A DNA stretch of 64,000 nt, from assembly GCF_035967765.1 (NCBI RefSeq), contig NZ_JAYWIT010000015.1. One strand, given 5' to 3'. Position 1 is the first letter of the stretch. Each line of letters opens with the position of its first letter. Positions 57,847 through 64,000 of the stretch are shown in pieces. The notes below the pieces were generated by a model, which saw only the letters and a list, made by a program, of their open reading frames with translations, was not told the origin of the DNA and ran no database searches. A program made the position numbers and the translations under genes. The stretch is from Conexibacter stalactiti (GTDB lineage: Bacteria; Actinomycetota; Thermoleophilia; Solirubrobacterales; Solirubrobacteraceae).

Positions 57847-58272
57847 TCAGGGGAGCAGGAGTTTCTGCTGCGAGCTCTCGCGCTCTCTGCCGACCGTCAG
57901 CGTCGCCGGTCTGGGACCGTCTCTGCCGCCGGCGGAGATGAGGCAGTCGCCCTCGACGAGGTCGACGGTGAGGCGCGCGGTGCCCATCGGGTTGATCGGG
58001 CCGCTCGACGCGTCTGCCTCGAGGCAGGCGCTGTTGGAGTTCTCCGGCGGCGCCAGTCTCAGGTCGCGTGATCTCGCGCTCTGGTTGGAGACCGTCACTA
58101 TCGCCGGTCCCGCGCCCGGTCTCGCGGGGGAGACGAGCACGCGCGCGTCGGTGATGCTGACCGACACGTTGATCGGCTTCGGGGGCCGCGGGTCGTTCGC
58201 ATATTCCTCGGACGACCCGCACCCGGCGACGAGCATCGCGACGCTGATCGCCCCCACCATCCGCTTCCGCAT
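57847..58272 (-). CDS. Small lipoprotein of unknown function
   Basis: A 141-residue lipoprotein: signal peptide with lipobox AMLVAGC and lipid-modified Cys near residue 17, then a disordered acidic stretch and a compact beta-rich domain (about 40-135) with two cysteines. A function is not recognised. The ATG at 58272 follows a gaggag-aggg-rich stretch that supplies a Shine-Dalgarno. A hairpin with an 18-bp stem follows its stop on the minus strand, then the MarR promoter. Upstream (58408-58440) lies the CACATATGTG palindrome. Confidence 0.7.
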   Translation of the reverse strand: MRKRMVGAISVAMLVAGCGSSEEYANDPRPPKPINVSVSITDARVLVSPARPGAGPAIVTVSNQSARSRDLRLAPPENSNSACLEADASSGPINPMGTARLTVDLVEGDCLISAGGRDGPRPATLTVGRERESSQQKLLLP

Positions 58273-58423
58273 CCTGGCCCTGATCTCCTCTTCGCTTCCG
58301 GTCCGTCCACCGGGATCGCCGTCGGCGATGCCCATGCCCGACGGCGGTGGCGGAACCTTAGCCGACTGACCAGTCAATCGCGAGCAGTCGATCGTCCGAT
58401 ACCGCCGATGTGCGGGGTTTCCC

Positions 58424-58433
58424 CACATATGTG
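58424..58433. promoter_or_regulatory. CACATATGTG palindrome upstream of the lipoprotein gene
   Basis: A 10-bp perfect palindrome flanked by CCC and TGGG (58421-58437), in otherwise GC-rich DNA. Possibly an operator or cruciform; no neighbouring regulator is known. Confidence 0.3.
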
Positions 58434-58444
58434 TGGGCACGCGT

Positions 58445-58484
58445 CGACGCTCCCGCATCTCCTGGAGTCGATGCGGGAGCGTCG
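58445..58484 (-). terminator. 15-bp terminator hairpin of the 76-residue gene
   Basis: CGACGCTCCCGCATC pairs perfectly with GATGCGGGAGCGTCG around a 10-nt loop, 34 nt after the minus-strand stop at 58519. Confidence 0.75.
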
Positions 58485-58518
58485 GGCGGCGGAATTGCTG
58501 AGCGACCTTGGTCCGGGG

Positions 58519-58749
58519 TCAGTGCTCGGAGTCGTCCTCACGTCCAGCGCCGACGAGGCGCTGGCGTTCGGCGGCGACGTCATGGAGCGCTTGCTGCAGG
58601 CGCTCCCACGAGATCAGCTCGGCGTCCTCGTACTCGACGCCGGCCAGCTCCGTGATGCTGCTCCGGTAGTCATCCCACGCCGTGCGCGTACGGTCGTCGA
58701 GCTCTCTGAGCTGGCGGTCCGTGTCGTGGTCTGCTGCGAACGTCGTCAT
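58519..58749 (-). CDS. Small hypothetical protein
   Basis: A 76-residue acidic helical protein (LRELDDRTRTAWDDYRSSIT, WERLQQALHDVAAERQRLVG) with no recognised family. AGGAGG lies about 8 nt before the ATG and a 15-bp terminator follows its stop, so it is an independent gene. A long reading frame on the opposite strand (58408-59085) is its mirror and is not accepted. Confidence 0.7.
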   Translation of the reverse strand: MTTFAADHDTDRQLRELDDRTRTAWDDYRSSITELAGVEYEDAELISWERLQQALHDVAAERQRLVGAGREDDSEH

Positions 58750-58807
58750 CCGGGCGCCTCCTTCCTTCGATGGTGCCCCCGTGCTGGAGACATCGTACCC
58801 AGGGTAG

Positions 58808-58824
58808 CCGTCGTCACACGACGG
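58808..58824. terminator. Hairpin between YgfZ and the 76-residue gene
   Basis: CCGTCGT pairs with ACGACGG around CAC. Possibly the terminator of ygfZ on the minus strand or part of the promoter upstream of the 76-residue gene. Confidence 0.4.
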
Positions 58825-58877
58825 AACGGGGACAGGGCAGTTGAGTTGCGGTCACGCGCGCGTGCGAGCCATCCCGC

Positions 58878-59825
58878 TCAGAAGGGCAGCTCGGCGACCT
58901 CGGCGGTCGTCTCGCCAACCGTCACGGTGCTGCCGGGCTCGGCCTCGCGCCGCACCAGCGCGAGCGCGATCGGCCCGTGCACGGGCGAGACCGCGACGCT
59001 GCCGACCGTCCCGACGCGCTTGCCGTCGAGCGTCAGCTCGCTGCCCGGCTCGACCGGAACCGCCAGCCGCAGGCCGCGCAGGTGACGGTTGGGCTTGCCC
59101 TTGTAGAACAGCCGCGCGACCGTCTCCTGGCCGACGTAACAGCCCTTCGTGAAGGAGACCGCCCGCTCGTTGAGGCCTGCCTCCTGCGGGATCGTCGAGT
59201 CGTCCAGCTCGACGCCGTAGCGCGGTCGGCCGCGCTCGATCCGCATCGTCTCGACGACCTCGTCGGAGACCGGGAGCGCGCCGCGGGCGACGAGCGCCTG
59301 CGCCAGCGCCTCCGTCCGCGCGCTGTCGAGCAGCAGGTCGACGCCGACGTCGGTCGCGATCAGCCGCACGGGGATCCCGTCGACCGTGGTCGCGACGTGC
59401 GCGTGCTCCTGCTCGCCGAGGCCGGCGGCGGCGTCGCCGAGCAGCGCCCGCGCCCGCGGCCCGACGAGCGACAGCAGCCCGCGCTCCAGCGTCCGTCTGT
59501 GCAGCTCGACGTCGAAGCCGAGCGAGTAGCGGCGGACCATGTTGAACAGCTCCTGCAGCGCGACGCGCTCGGTGTCGAGCAGCAGCTCGTCGCCGCTGTC
59601 GAGCACGCGCAGGTCGCCGAGCATCTTGCCCTTCGCCGTCAGGAACGCGGCGTAGAGGCCCTGGCCCGGTTCGAGCGCGACCACGTCGTTGGTGATCTGC
59701 CCCTGCAGGAATCTCTTCGTCTCGCCGCCGCTGAGCGCGAGCTTGCCGCGCGCGGAGCGGTCGACGAGTCCGGCGCCCGCGCGCACCGCGCGCTCGGCCT
59801 CGCTCAGCTGCTCGGTCGTGCCCAT
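58878..59825 (-). CDS. ygfZ: Folate-binding YgfZ/CAF17-like protein
   Basis: A 315-residue YgfZ/GcvT-related folate-binding protein used in iron-sulfur cluster maturation of certain enzymes. The KGCYVGQE signature is present (TKGCYVGQETVARLF), as are the N-terminal GGETKRFLQGQITNDV and C-terminal GCVT-like barrel parts. The ATG at 59825 is supported by TATGCT 7 nt upstream; an in-frame ATG at 59837 has no such element. MoaA, MobA and iron regulation genes elsewhere in the window are candidates for Fe-S dependence. No nearby Isc/Suf genes. Confidence 0.9.
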   Translation of the reverse strand: MGTTEQLSEAERAVRAGAGLVDRSARGKLALSGGETKRFLQGQITNDVVALEPGQGLYAAFLTAKGKMLGDLRVLDSGDELLLDTERVALQELFNMVRRYSLGFDVELHRRTLERGLLSLVGPRARALLGDAAAGLGEQEHAHVATTVDGIPVRLIATDVGVDLLLDSARTEALAQALVARGALPVSDEVVETMRIERGRPRYGVELDDSTIPQEAGLNERAVSFTKGCYVGQETVARLFYKGKPNRHLRGLRLAVPVEPGSELTLDGKRVGTVGSVAVSPVHGPIALALVRREAEPGSTVTVGETTAEVAELPF

Positions 59826-59927
59826 TGCTCCGAGCATAGTCGCGCGCCTGCCGCGCCCATGCGCGGCGTGCCGCGCCCACGCGCGCGAAGCACGCGTGCC
59901 CGGGTGCGAGCCGGGCGCCCGGGTGCG

Positions 59928-59945
59928 TTTTAGGCGTGCCATAAT
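59928..59945. promoter_or_regulatory. DtxR-like box overlapping the -10 of the metal regulator gene
   Basis: TTTAGGC and GCCATAA around two bases form an imperfect inverted repeat resembling DtxR/MntR sites. The -10 CATAAT (59940-59945) lies within it, 8 nt before the ATG at 59954. Autoregulation is inferred. Confidence 0.45.
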
Positions 59946-59953
59946 CGATCGCG

Positions 59954-60643
59954 ATGGTCTCTTCCTCTTCGCAGCCGCACTCGACCGCGGTCGAGGACTA
60001 CGCGAAGGCGATCTACGCGCTGGAGACGCGCGGCGGCGGCGCCGTCACGACCAACGCGCTCGCCGAGCGGCTCGGCGTCACCGCCGGCTCCGCCTCGGGG
60101 ATGGTGCGCAAGCTCGACGAGCTTGGTCTCGTCGAGCACGTCCCCTACAAGGGCGTCAAGCTGACCGAGCCCGGCCGCAAGGTCGCGCTCGAGGTGCTGC
60201 GCCACCACCGCCTGATGGAGCAGTTCCTGGCCGAGTCGCTGGGAATGCCGTGGGATCGCGTCCACGCCGAGGCCGAGGTGCTCGAGCACCACATCTCCGA
60301 GGAGCTGGAGGAGCTGATCGCCGCCAGACTCGGCCACCCGACGCACGACCCGCATGGCGACCCGATCCCGACGCGCGAGCTGACGATCGAGGAGCGCCCG
60401 GGGGAGAGCATGGCGGGGCTCGAGCCCGGCTCCCGCGGCACCTTCACGCGCATCTCCGACCAGGAGCCGGCGATGCTGCGCTACCTCGACGAGCGCGGGA
60501 TTCGTCCCGGCGACAGCTTCGAGGTCGTCGACAAGCAGCCGTTCGGCGACGGCCCGCTGTTCGTCCGCTTCGGTGCCGCCGAGGAGGTGCACGTGCTCGG
60601 CGGCGCGCTCGCCGCGGCGATGCGCGTCGAGGTCGGGCGGTGA
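59954..60643 (+). CDS. DtxR/MntR-type metal-dependent repressor
   Basis: A 229-residue DtxR-family repressor. Winged helix at about 20-75 (NALAERLGVTAGSASGMVRKLDELGL), dimer/metal domain at about 80-145 with HHRLMEQF, HAEAEVLEHHIS, and a C-terminal SH3-like domain (about 155-228). Metal ligand His residues are typical of the family. Its overlap with the NRAMP gene (GTGA) indicates manganese or iron-responsive control of uptake. The promoter carries a DtxR-like box with a leaderless layout. Confidence 0.93.
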   Translation: MVSSSSQPHSTAVEDYAKAIYALETRGGGAVTTNALAERLGVTAGSASGMVRKLDELGLVEHVPYKGVKLTEPGRKVALEVLRHHRLMEQFLAESLGMPWDRVHAEAEVLEHHISEELEELIAARLGHPTHDPHGDPIPTRELTIEERPGESMAGLEPGSRGTFTRISDQEPAMLRYLDERGIRPGDSFEVVDKQPFGDGPLFVRFGAAEEVHVLGGALAAAMRVEVGR

Positions 60644-61947
60644 GCCCGCCCCCTCCGCCGCCGCCCGTCACCACCGCAGAAGCCGCCTCCGAGGTCGCGC
60701 CGCCGGCGCCCTCGTCCTTGCGGGAGATCCGCTCGCGCAGGGGGCTGAAGGGGGTCCTGCCGCTGCTCGGCCCCGCCTTCGTCGCCGCGATCGCCTACGT
60801 CGACCCCGGCAACTTCGCGACGAACATCGACGGCGGCGCCAGCTACGGCTACACGCTGCTGTGGGTGATCCTCGCGGCGAACCTGATCGGCATGCTGATC
60901 CAGACGCTGTCGGCGAAGCTGGGGTTGGCGACCGGCAGGAACCTGCCCGAGCTGTGCCGTGAGCGGCTGCCGAGAAAGGCCTCCTTCGGCCTCTGGATAC
61001 AGGCCGAGCTGATCGCGATGGCGACCGACCTGGCCGAGTTCATCGGCGCGGCGATCGCGCTCAACCTGCTGTTCGGCGTGCCGCTGTTCGTCGCCGGCCT
61101 GATCACCGCCGTCGTCGCCTTCGGGATCCTCGCGCTGCAGACGAAGGGCTACCGCCGTTTCGAGCTGGCGATCGGCGGGATGCTCGCGGTGATCCTGCTC
61201 GGCTTCCTCTACGACACGCTGAAGGTCGGGCCGGACGCCAGCGGGGTGCTGAGCGGGCTCGTCCCCGGCTTCGCCGGCGGCGACTCGGTCCTGCTCGCCT
61301 GCGGGATCCTCGGCGCGACCGTGATGCCGCACGTGATCTACCTCCACTCGGCGCTGACGCAGAGACGGATCGCGGTCGAGAACGACGCCGAGCGCCACCG
61401 CCTCTTCCGCTTCCAGACGATCGACGTCGTGATCGCGATGTCGGTCGCGGGCGTCGTCAACATGCTGATGCTGGTGATCGCCGCCGCGCTCTTCCACGGC
61501 GCCGCGATCCCCGACGTCGACACGCTCGAAGGCGCTCACCACGGCTTCGAGGTGCTCGTCGGCAGCGGCGCGGCGCTCGCCTTCGCGCTCGCGCTGCTGG
61601 CGTCGGGCTTCGCCTCCTCCTCGGTCGGCACCTACGCCGGCCAGGTGATCATGTCCGGCTTCATCAACCGCACGATCCCGCTCGCGCTGCGGCGGCTGGT
61701 GACGATGACGCCGGCGCTGATCGTGCTGGCGCTCGGGCTCGACCCGACGCGCGCGCTCGTGATCAGCCAGGTGGTGCTGTCGTTCGGGATCCCGTTCGCG
61801 GTCGTGCCGCTGATCCTGCTGACGAGCAGCCGCGAGGTGATGGGGACGCTCGTCAACCGCCGCGCGACGACCGTCGTGGCGGGCCTGCTGGCGGCGGCGA
61901 TCGTCGCGCTCAACGTCTTCCTGCTGGTCGACGTCTTCTTCGGCTGA
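60640..61947 (+). CDS. mntH: NRAMP family divalent-metal (Mn2+) transporter
   Basis: A 435-residue NRAMP transporter with about 11 TM segments. DPGN (55-58) in TM1 and MPHVIYLHSA in TM6 are the transition-metal coordinating motifs. The N-terminus is Pro-rich. GTG at 60640 overlaps the TGA of the DtxR-type gene, so translation is coupled. Manganese uptake is the usual role of bacterial MntH. The NRAMP-DtxR pairing supports a manganese homeostasis operon. Confidence 0.95.
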   Translation: MSPPPPPPPVTTAEAASEVAPPAPSSLREIRSRRGLKGVLPLLGPAFVAAIAYVDPGNFATNIDGGASYGYTLLWVILAANLIGMLIQTLSAKLGLATGRNLPELCRERLPRKASFGLWIQAELIAMATDLAEFIGAAIALNLLFGVPLFVAGLITAVVAFGILALQTKGYRRFELAIGGMLAVILLGFLYDTLKVGPDASGVLSGLVPGFAGGDSVLLACGILGATVMPHVIYLHSALTQRRIAVENDAERHRLFRFQTIDVVIAMSVAGVVNMLMLVIAAALFHGAAIPDVDTLEGAHHGFEVLVGSGAALAFALALLASGFASSSVGTYAGQVIMSGFINRTIPLALRRLVTMTPALIVLALGLDPTRALVISQVVLSFGIPFAVVPLILLTSSREVMGTLVNRRATTVVAGLLAAAIVALNVFLLVDVFFG

Positions 61948-62010
61948 GCGTCGGGCGCGGTGCTCGCGCGCGTGTGCGCGCCGCGGCCTTTCGTCGTAAC
62001 CTTCGACGTC

Positions 62011-62373
62011 ATGCCTCTCGCCGACACTTTCACGCAGATCGTCGACTCGCTGCCCGACGACTGGACAGACCTCGAGCTCGACCTGCGGATCGAGGACGAG
62101 ACCCGCTACGTCGACGCGGCCACCTACCTCGTCACGTGCAACGCGCAGCCCTACTCCAGACACGACTGGCACTGGCGCCTGCTCGTCGCCCACCGCTTCG
62201 GCCACGCCGCCGCGGTGCCGGCCGTCCACGGCGCGCTGAGACTGCTCGACGACGCCGGCATCACGGGCGAGCTGGCGCTGCGCGAGTCGCGTGCCGGGCG
62301 CGTCGAGGTGACGCAGATGTGGGGTCGTCCCTACTCGGTGCGCGACGAGTTCAAGAAGCTGCGCGCGCAGTAG
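62011..62373 (+). CDS. Conserved hypothetical protein
   Basis: A 120-residue protein rich in charged and aromatic residues (DDWTDLELDLRIEDETRYVDAA, RHDWHWRLLVAHRFGHAA), beta-alpha-beta pattern, no recognised family. TAACCT (61997-62002) ends 8 nt before the ATG, consistent with a leaderless mRNA. The composition matches neighbouring genes, so it is likely a native actinobacterial gene. Function not assigned. Confidence 0.7.
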   Translation: MPLADTFTQIVDSLPDDWTDLELDLRIEDETRYVDAATYLVTCNAQPYSRHDWHWRLLVAHRFGHAAAVPAVHGALRLLDDAGITGELALRESRAGRVEVTQMWGRPYSVRDEFKKLRAQ

Positions 62374-62383
62374 GCGCGCGCGA

Positions 62384-62399
62384 GGCGTCGCGCGACGCC
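62384..62399. other. 16-bp palindrome in intergenic DNA
   Basis: GGCGTCGC directly abuts its reverse complement GCGACGCC. Position after the gene ending at 62373 fits a hairpin terminator, although with no loop; an operator is also possible. Confidence 0.35.
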
Positions 62400-62467
62400 G
62401 CCAAGCGCGACGGGCGGGCGATGTTCAAGCGCGACGCGCGGAAGGCCGCGCCGCTAGCGTTCGGCCG

Positions 62468-63214
62468 ATGAAGATCGCGGTCATCACAGGCGCCTCATCC
62501 GGCATCGGCGAGGCGACCGCGCGGCGGTTCGCGCGCGAGGGCGGCTGGAACCTGGTGCTGGTCGCGCGCCGCGAGGAGCGGCTGCGCGCGCTGTCGGCTG
62601 AGCTGGGCGGCGCGACCGTCATCGCCGCCGACCTGACCGCTGACGACGCGCCCGCGCACGTGCGCGAGGTGCTCGAACGCGAGCACGGCGGCCGTCTCGA
62701 CCTGCTCGTCAACAACGCCGGCGCCGGCTGGGGCGGATCGTTCGCGACGAGAGGCTACGAGGAGGTGCGCAGAACGATGGCGCTCAACTTCGACGCCGTC
62801 GTGCGGCTGAGCGAGGAGCTGCTGCCGCTGCTGCGCGCGAGCGCGCCGTCGTCGCTCGTCAACGTCGCCTCGACCGCCGGCCGCGTCGGCCGCGCCAAGA
62901 GCGGCGCCTACTCGGCGTCGAAGTTCGCGCTCGCCGGCTGGACCGACTCGCTGCACCTGGAGGAGCGCCGCAACGGCGTCCACGTCGGCCTCGTGCTGCC
63001 CGGCTTCGTCGCGACCGAGGGCTTCCCGCAGAGAGCGCTCGTCGACAGAGCGACGACGCGCTGGCTCGTCTCGACCGCCGACAAGGTCGCCGACGCGATC
63101 TACGACGCCGGCCCCGGCGGCAAGGCCGAGCGCTACGTCCCGCGCCCGTATGCGCTGGCGGCCGCGCTGCGCGTCGTCGCGCCGGGGCTCGTGCGGCGCA
63201 CGCTGTCGCGCTAG
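62468..63214 (+). CDS. Short-chain dehydrogenase/reductase
   Basis: A 248-residue classical SDR. TGASSGIG nucleotide-binding motif at about 7-14, NNAGAG at about 81-86, and the active YSASK with catalytic Tyr and Lys near residue 149-153. The Ser is in the SLVNVAST strand. Substrate unknown. TAGCGT ends 7 nt before the ATG. Ends opposite a substrate-binding-like lipoprotein across a nested hairpin. Confidence 0.93.
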   Translation: MKIAVITGASSGIGEATARRFAREGGWNLVLVARREERLRALSAELGGATVIAADLTADDAPAHVREVLEREHGGRLDLLVNNAGAGWGGSFATRGYEEVRRTMALNFDAVVRLSEELLPLLRASAPSSLVNVASTAGRVGRAKSGAYSASKFALAGWTDSLHLEERRNGVHVGLVLPGFVATEGFPQRALVDRATTRWLVSTADKVADAIYDAGPGGKAERYVPRPYALAAALRVVAPGLVRRTLSR

Positions 63215-63217
63215 CGC

Positions 63218-63267
63218 GAGCAGCGGAGCCTTTCCCACCGTGACGGTGGGGGAGCTCGCCGCTGCTC
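63218..63267. terminator. Nested bidirectional terminator
   Basis: Outer arms GAGCAGCG (63218-63225) and CGCTGCTC (63260-63267) enclose an inner hairpin CCCACCG/CGGTGGG with loop TGA (63234-63250). It separates convergent genes. Confidence 0.65.
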
Positions 63268-63910
63268 AGGAGTCGTGCGTCGTCGCCACGGCGGCGGGCA
63301 CGACGGAGGTGTCGAAGCGCGGGTCGTTGAGCGGCAGCGCTCCGAGCTGGCGGCCGGGCGGGAAGAGCTGCTCCTGCGCGGCGGCGAGCCGCGCCTCCAG
63401 GCCGTTGCGGTCGAGCCCGTCGAACTGCGCCTGCAGGTCGCTGAGGCTGCTCTGGGGATCGACCTGCGTCTGCTCGTAGCCGCGCAGGATCGCCGCGACG
63501 GCCGCCTTCGCGACGCTCGGGTCCTCCTCCAGCCGCCGTCTCGTCGTCGCCAGCACGACGAGCGGGGCGCGGTCGCCGTCGGGGGCGTTGACGAGCGCCA
63601 TCACGCCGACCAGCTCTCTCTCCGCGCCGAGCGTCGCGACGTCGACGACGGCGAAGTCGGCTCTGCGCGCCTTCAGTGCTCTGACGCCGGCGGCGGGCGC
63701 GGCGCCGCGCGGCTTGCGCAGCGTCAGGTTGACCCCCTCTGCGCCGTCGTAGCCGCGCTCGATCGCGGCGGCGAGGGGCGCGTCGGTCGCCTGCGGCGGG
63801 CCGGCCAGCACGAGCGTGGCGTCGACCTGGGGGCGGTCGTCGCCGACCGTTCCGCAGCCGCCGAGCGCGAGCGCGGCGAGCAGGATGGCGAGGGGGCGGT
63901 GGCGCGACAT
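63266..63910 (-). CDS. Lipoprotein resembling ABC substrate-binding (SsuA/THI5-like) domain
   Basis: A 214-residue lipoprotein. Signal peptide with LALGGC lipobox near residue 18. The body has AADATLVLAGPPQATDAPL-like and VRALKARRADFAVVDVATL segments typical of NMT1/THI5-type periplasmic binding proteins, but about 100 residues shorter than usual, so it may be a degraded or minimal variant. No permease or ATPase follows in the window. No Shine-Dalgarno at the ATG. Confidence 0.7.
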   Translation of the reverse strand: MSRHRPLAILLAALALGGCGTVGDDRPQVDATLVLAGPPQATDAPLAAAIERGYDGAEGVNLTLRKPRGAAPAAGVRALKARRADFAVVDVATLGAERELVGVMALVNAPDGDRAPLVVLATTRRRLEEDPSVAKAAVAAILRGYEQTQVDPQSSLSDLQAQFDGLDRNGLEARLAAAQEQLFPPGRQLGALPLNDPRFDTSVVPAAVATTHDS

Positions 63911-64000
63911 GCGGGAGGGGAGGATGGCAGGCGCGCGCCGACGCCGGTCGCGCGCCCGCCGCTTGCCGCCCGCCGCCCGCCGCTTGGCGCCCGGCGCTTG

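Noticed and set aside
58408..59085. A 225-residue plus-strand reading frame
   Set aside because: Antisense to the 76-residue gene and the ygfZ 3' end, no Shine-Dalgarno or protein-like composition.
63940..64000. Repeats of CCGCCCGCCGCTTG near the window end
   Set aside because: Simple GC-rich repeats at the sequence edge; too short and too low in complexity to classify.

Overview
This window is about 70% GC DNA with dense, mostly single-gene or two-gene transcription units and no phage, IS, tRNA, rRNA or CRISPR signatures. I infer a soil actinobacterium of the Thermoleophilia/Solirubrobacterales type (Conexibacter-like). The support is a GTP-dependent PEP carboxykinase, a streptomycete-like ethylmalonyl-CoA gene set, many secreted RTX-like or unknown proteins, three chemoreceptors, and unusually frequent AGA arginine codons for such a GC-rich genome. 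No gene-free stretch exceeds about 300 bases.

Layout. 1-7.5 kb: RTX-like secreted protein, YyaL-type thioredoxin protein, a RidA/threonine deaminase pair, an ECF sigma factor, a MerR-DICT regulator and a glutamine amidotransferase. 7.5-11.2 kb: GMC flavoprotein and a secreted subtilase, overlapping tail to tail. 11.4-19.4 kb: three paralogous poly-HAMP chemoreceptors with an acyl-CoA dehydrogenase between the first two. 21.5-26.2 kb: two CitE-type lyases, a MaoC hydratase and pckG. 26-35 kb: TerB-COQ4 fusion, VOC protein, TetR/DUF5701 pair, Ogt, FKBP, MobA, an LPG-synthase-like membrane protein, a lipoprotein and MoaA. 35-43 kb: three paralogous secreted proteins, epoxide-hydrolase-like enzyme, glycerophosphodiesterase and an Ig-like protein. 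43-47.5 kb: MeaB-type GTPase, ethylmalonyl-CoA mutase, MBL hydrolase and ClpS. 47.5-57.7 kb: second RTX-like protein, fatty-acid desaturase facing a PucR-type regulator, class III cyclase, crotonyl-CoA carboxylase/reductase, CorA, and a MarR/MFS efflux operon. 57.8-64 kb: lipoproteins, YgfZ, a DtxR-type regulator with an NRAMP manganese transporter, SDR, and a substrate-binding-like lipoprotein.

How the genes fit together. Ccr (53 kb), Ecm (44 kb) with its G-protein chaperone, the 13.6-kb acyl-CoA dehydrogenase (candidate methylsuccinyl-CoA dehydrogenase), MaoC (candidate mesaconyl-CoA hydratase) and the CitE lyases together look like a scattered ethylmalonyl-CoA pathway for acetyl-CoA assimilation. 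PEP carboxykinase would link it to gluconeogenesis.

Expression. About twenty starts lack a Shine-Dalgarno sequence and instead have TANNNT 6-8 nt upstream, the layout expected for leaderless mRNAs. The window also holds several strong inverted repeats at promoters, and three stop codons that lie in hairpin loops.
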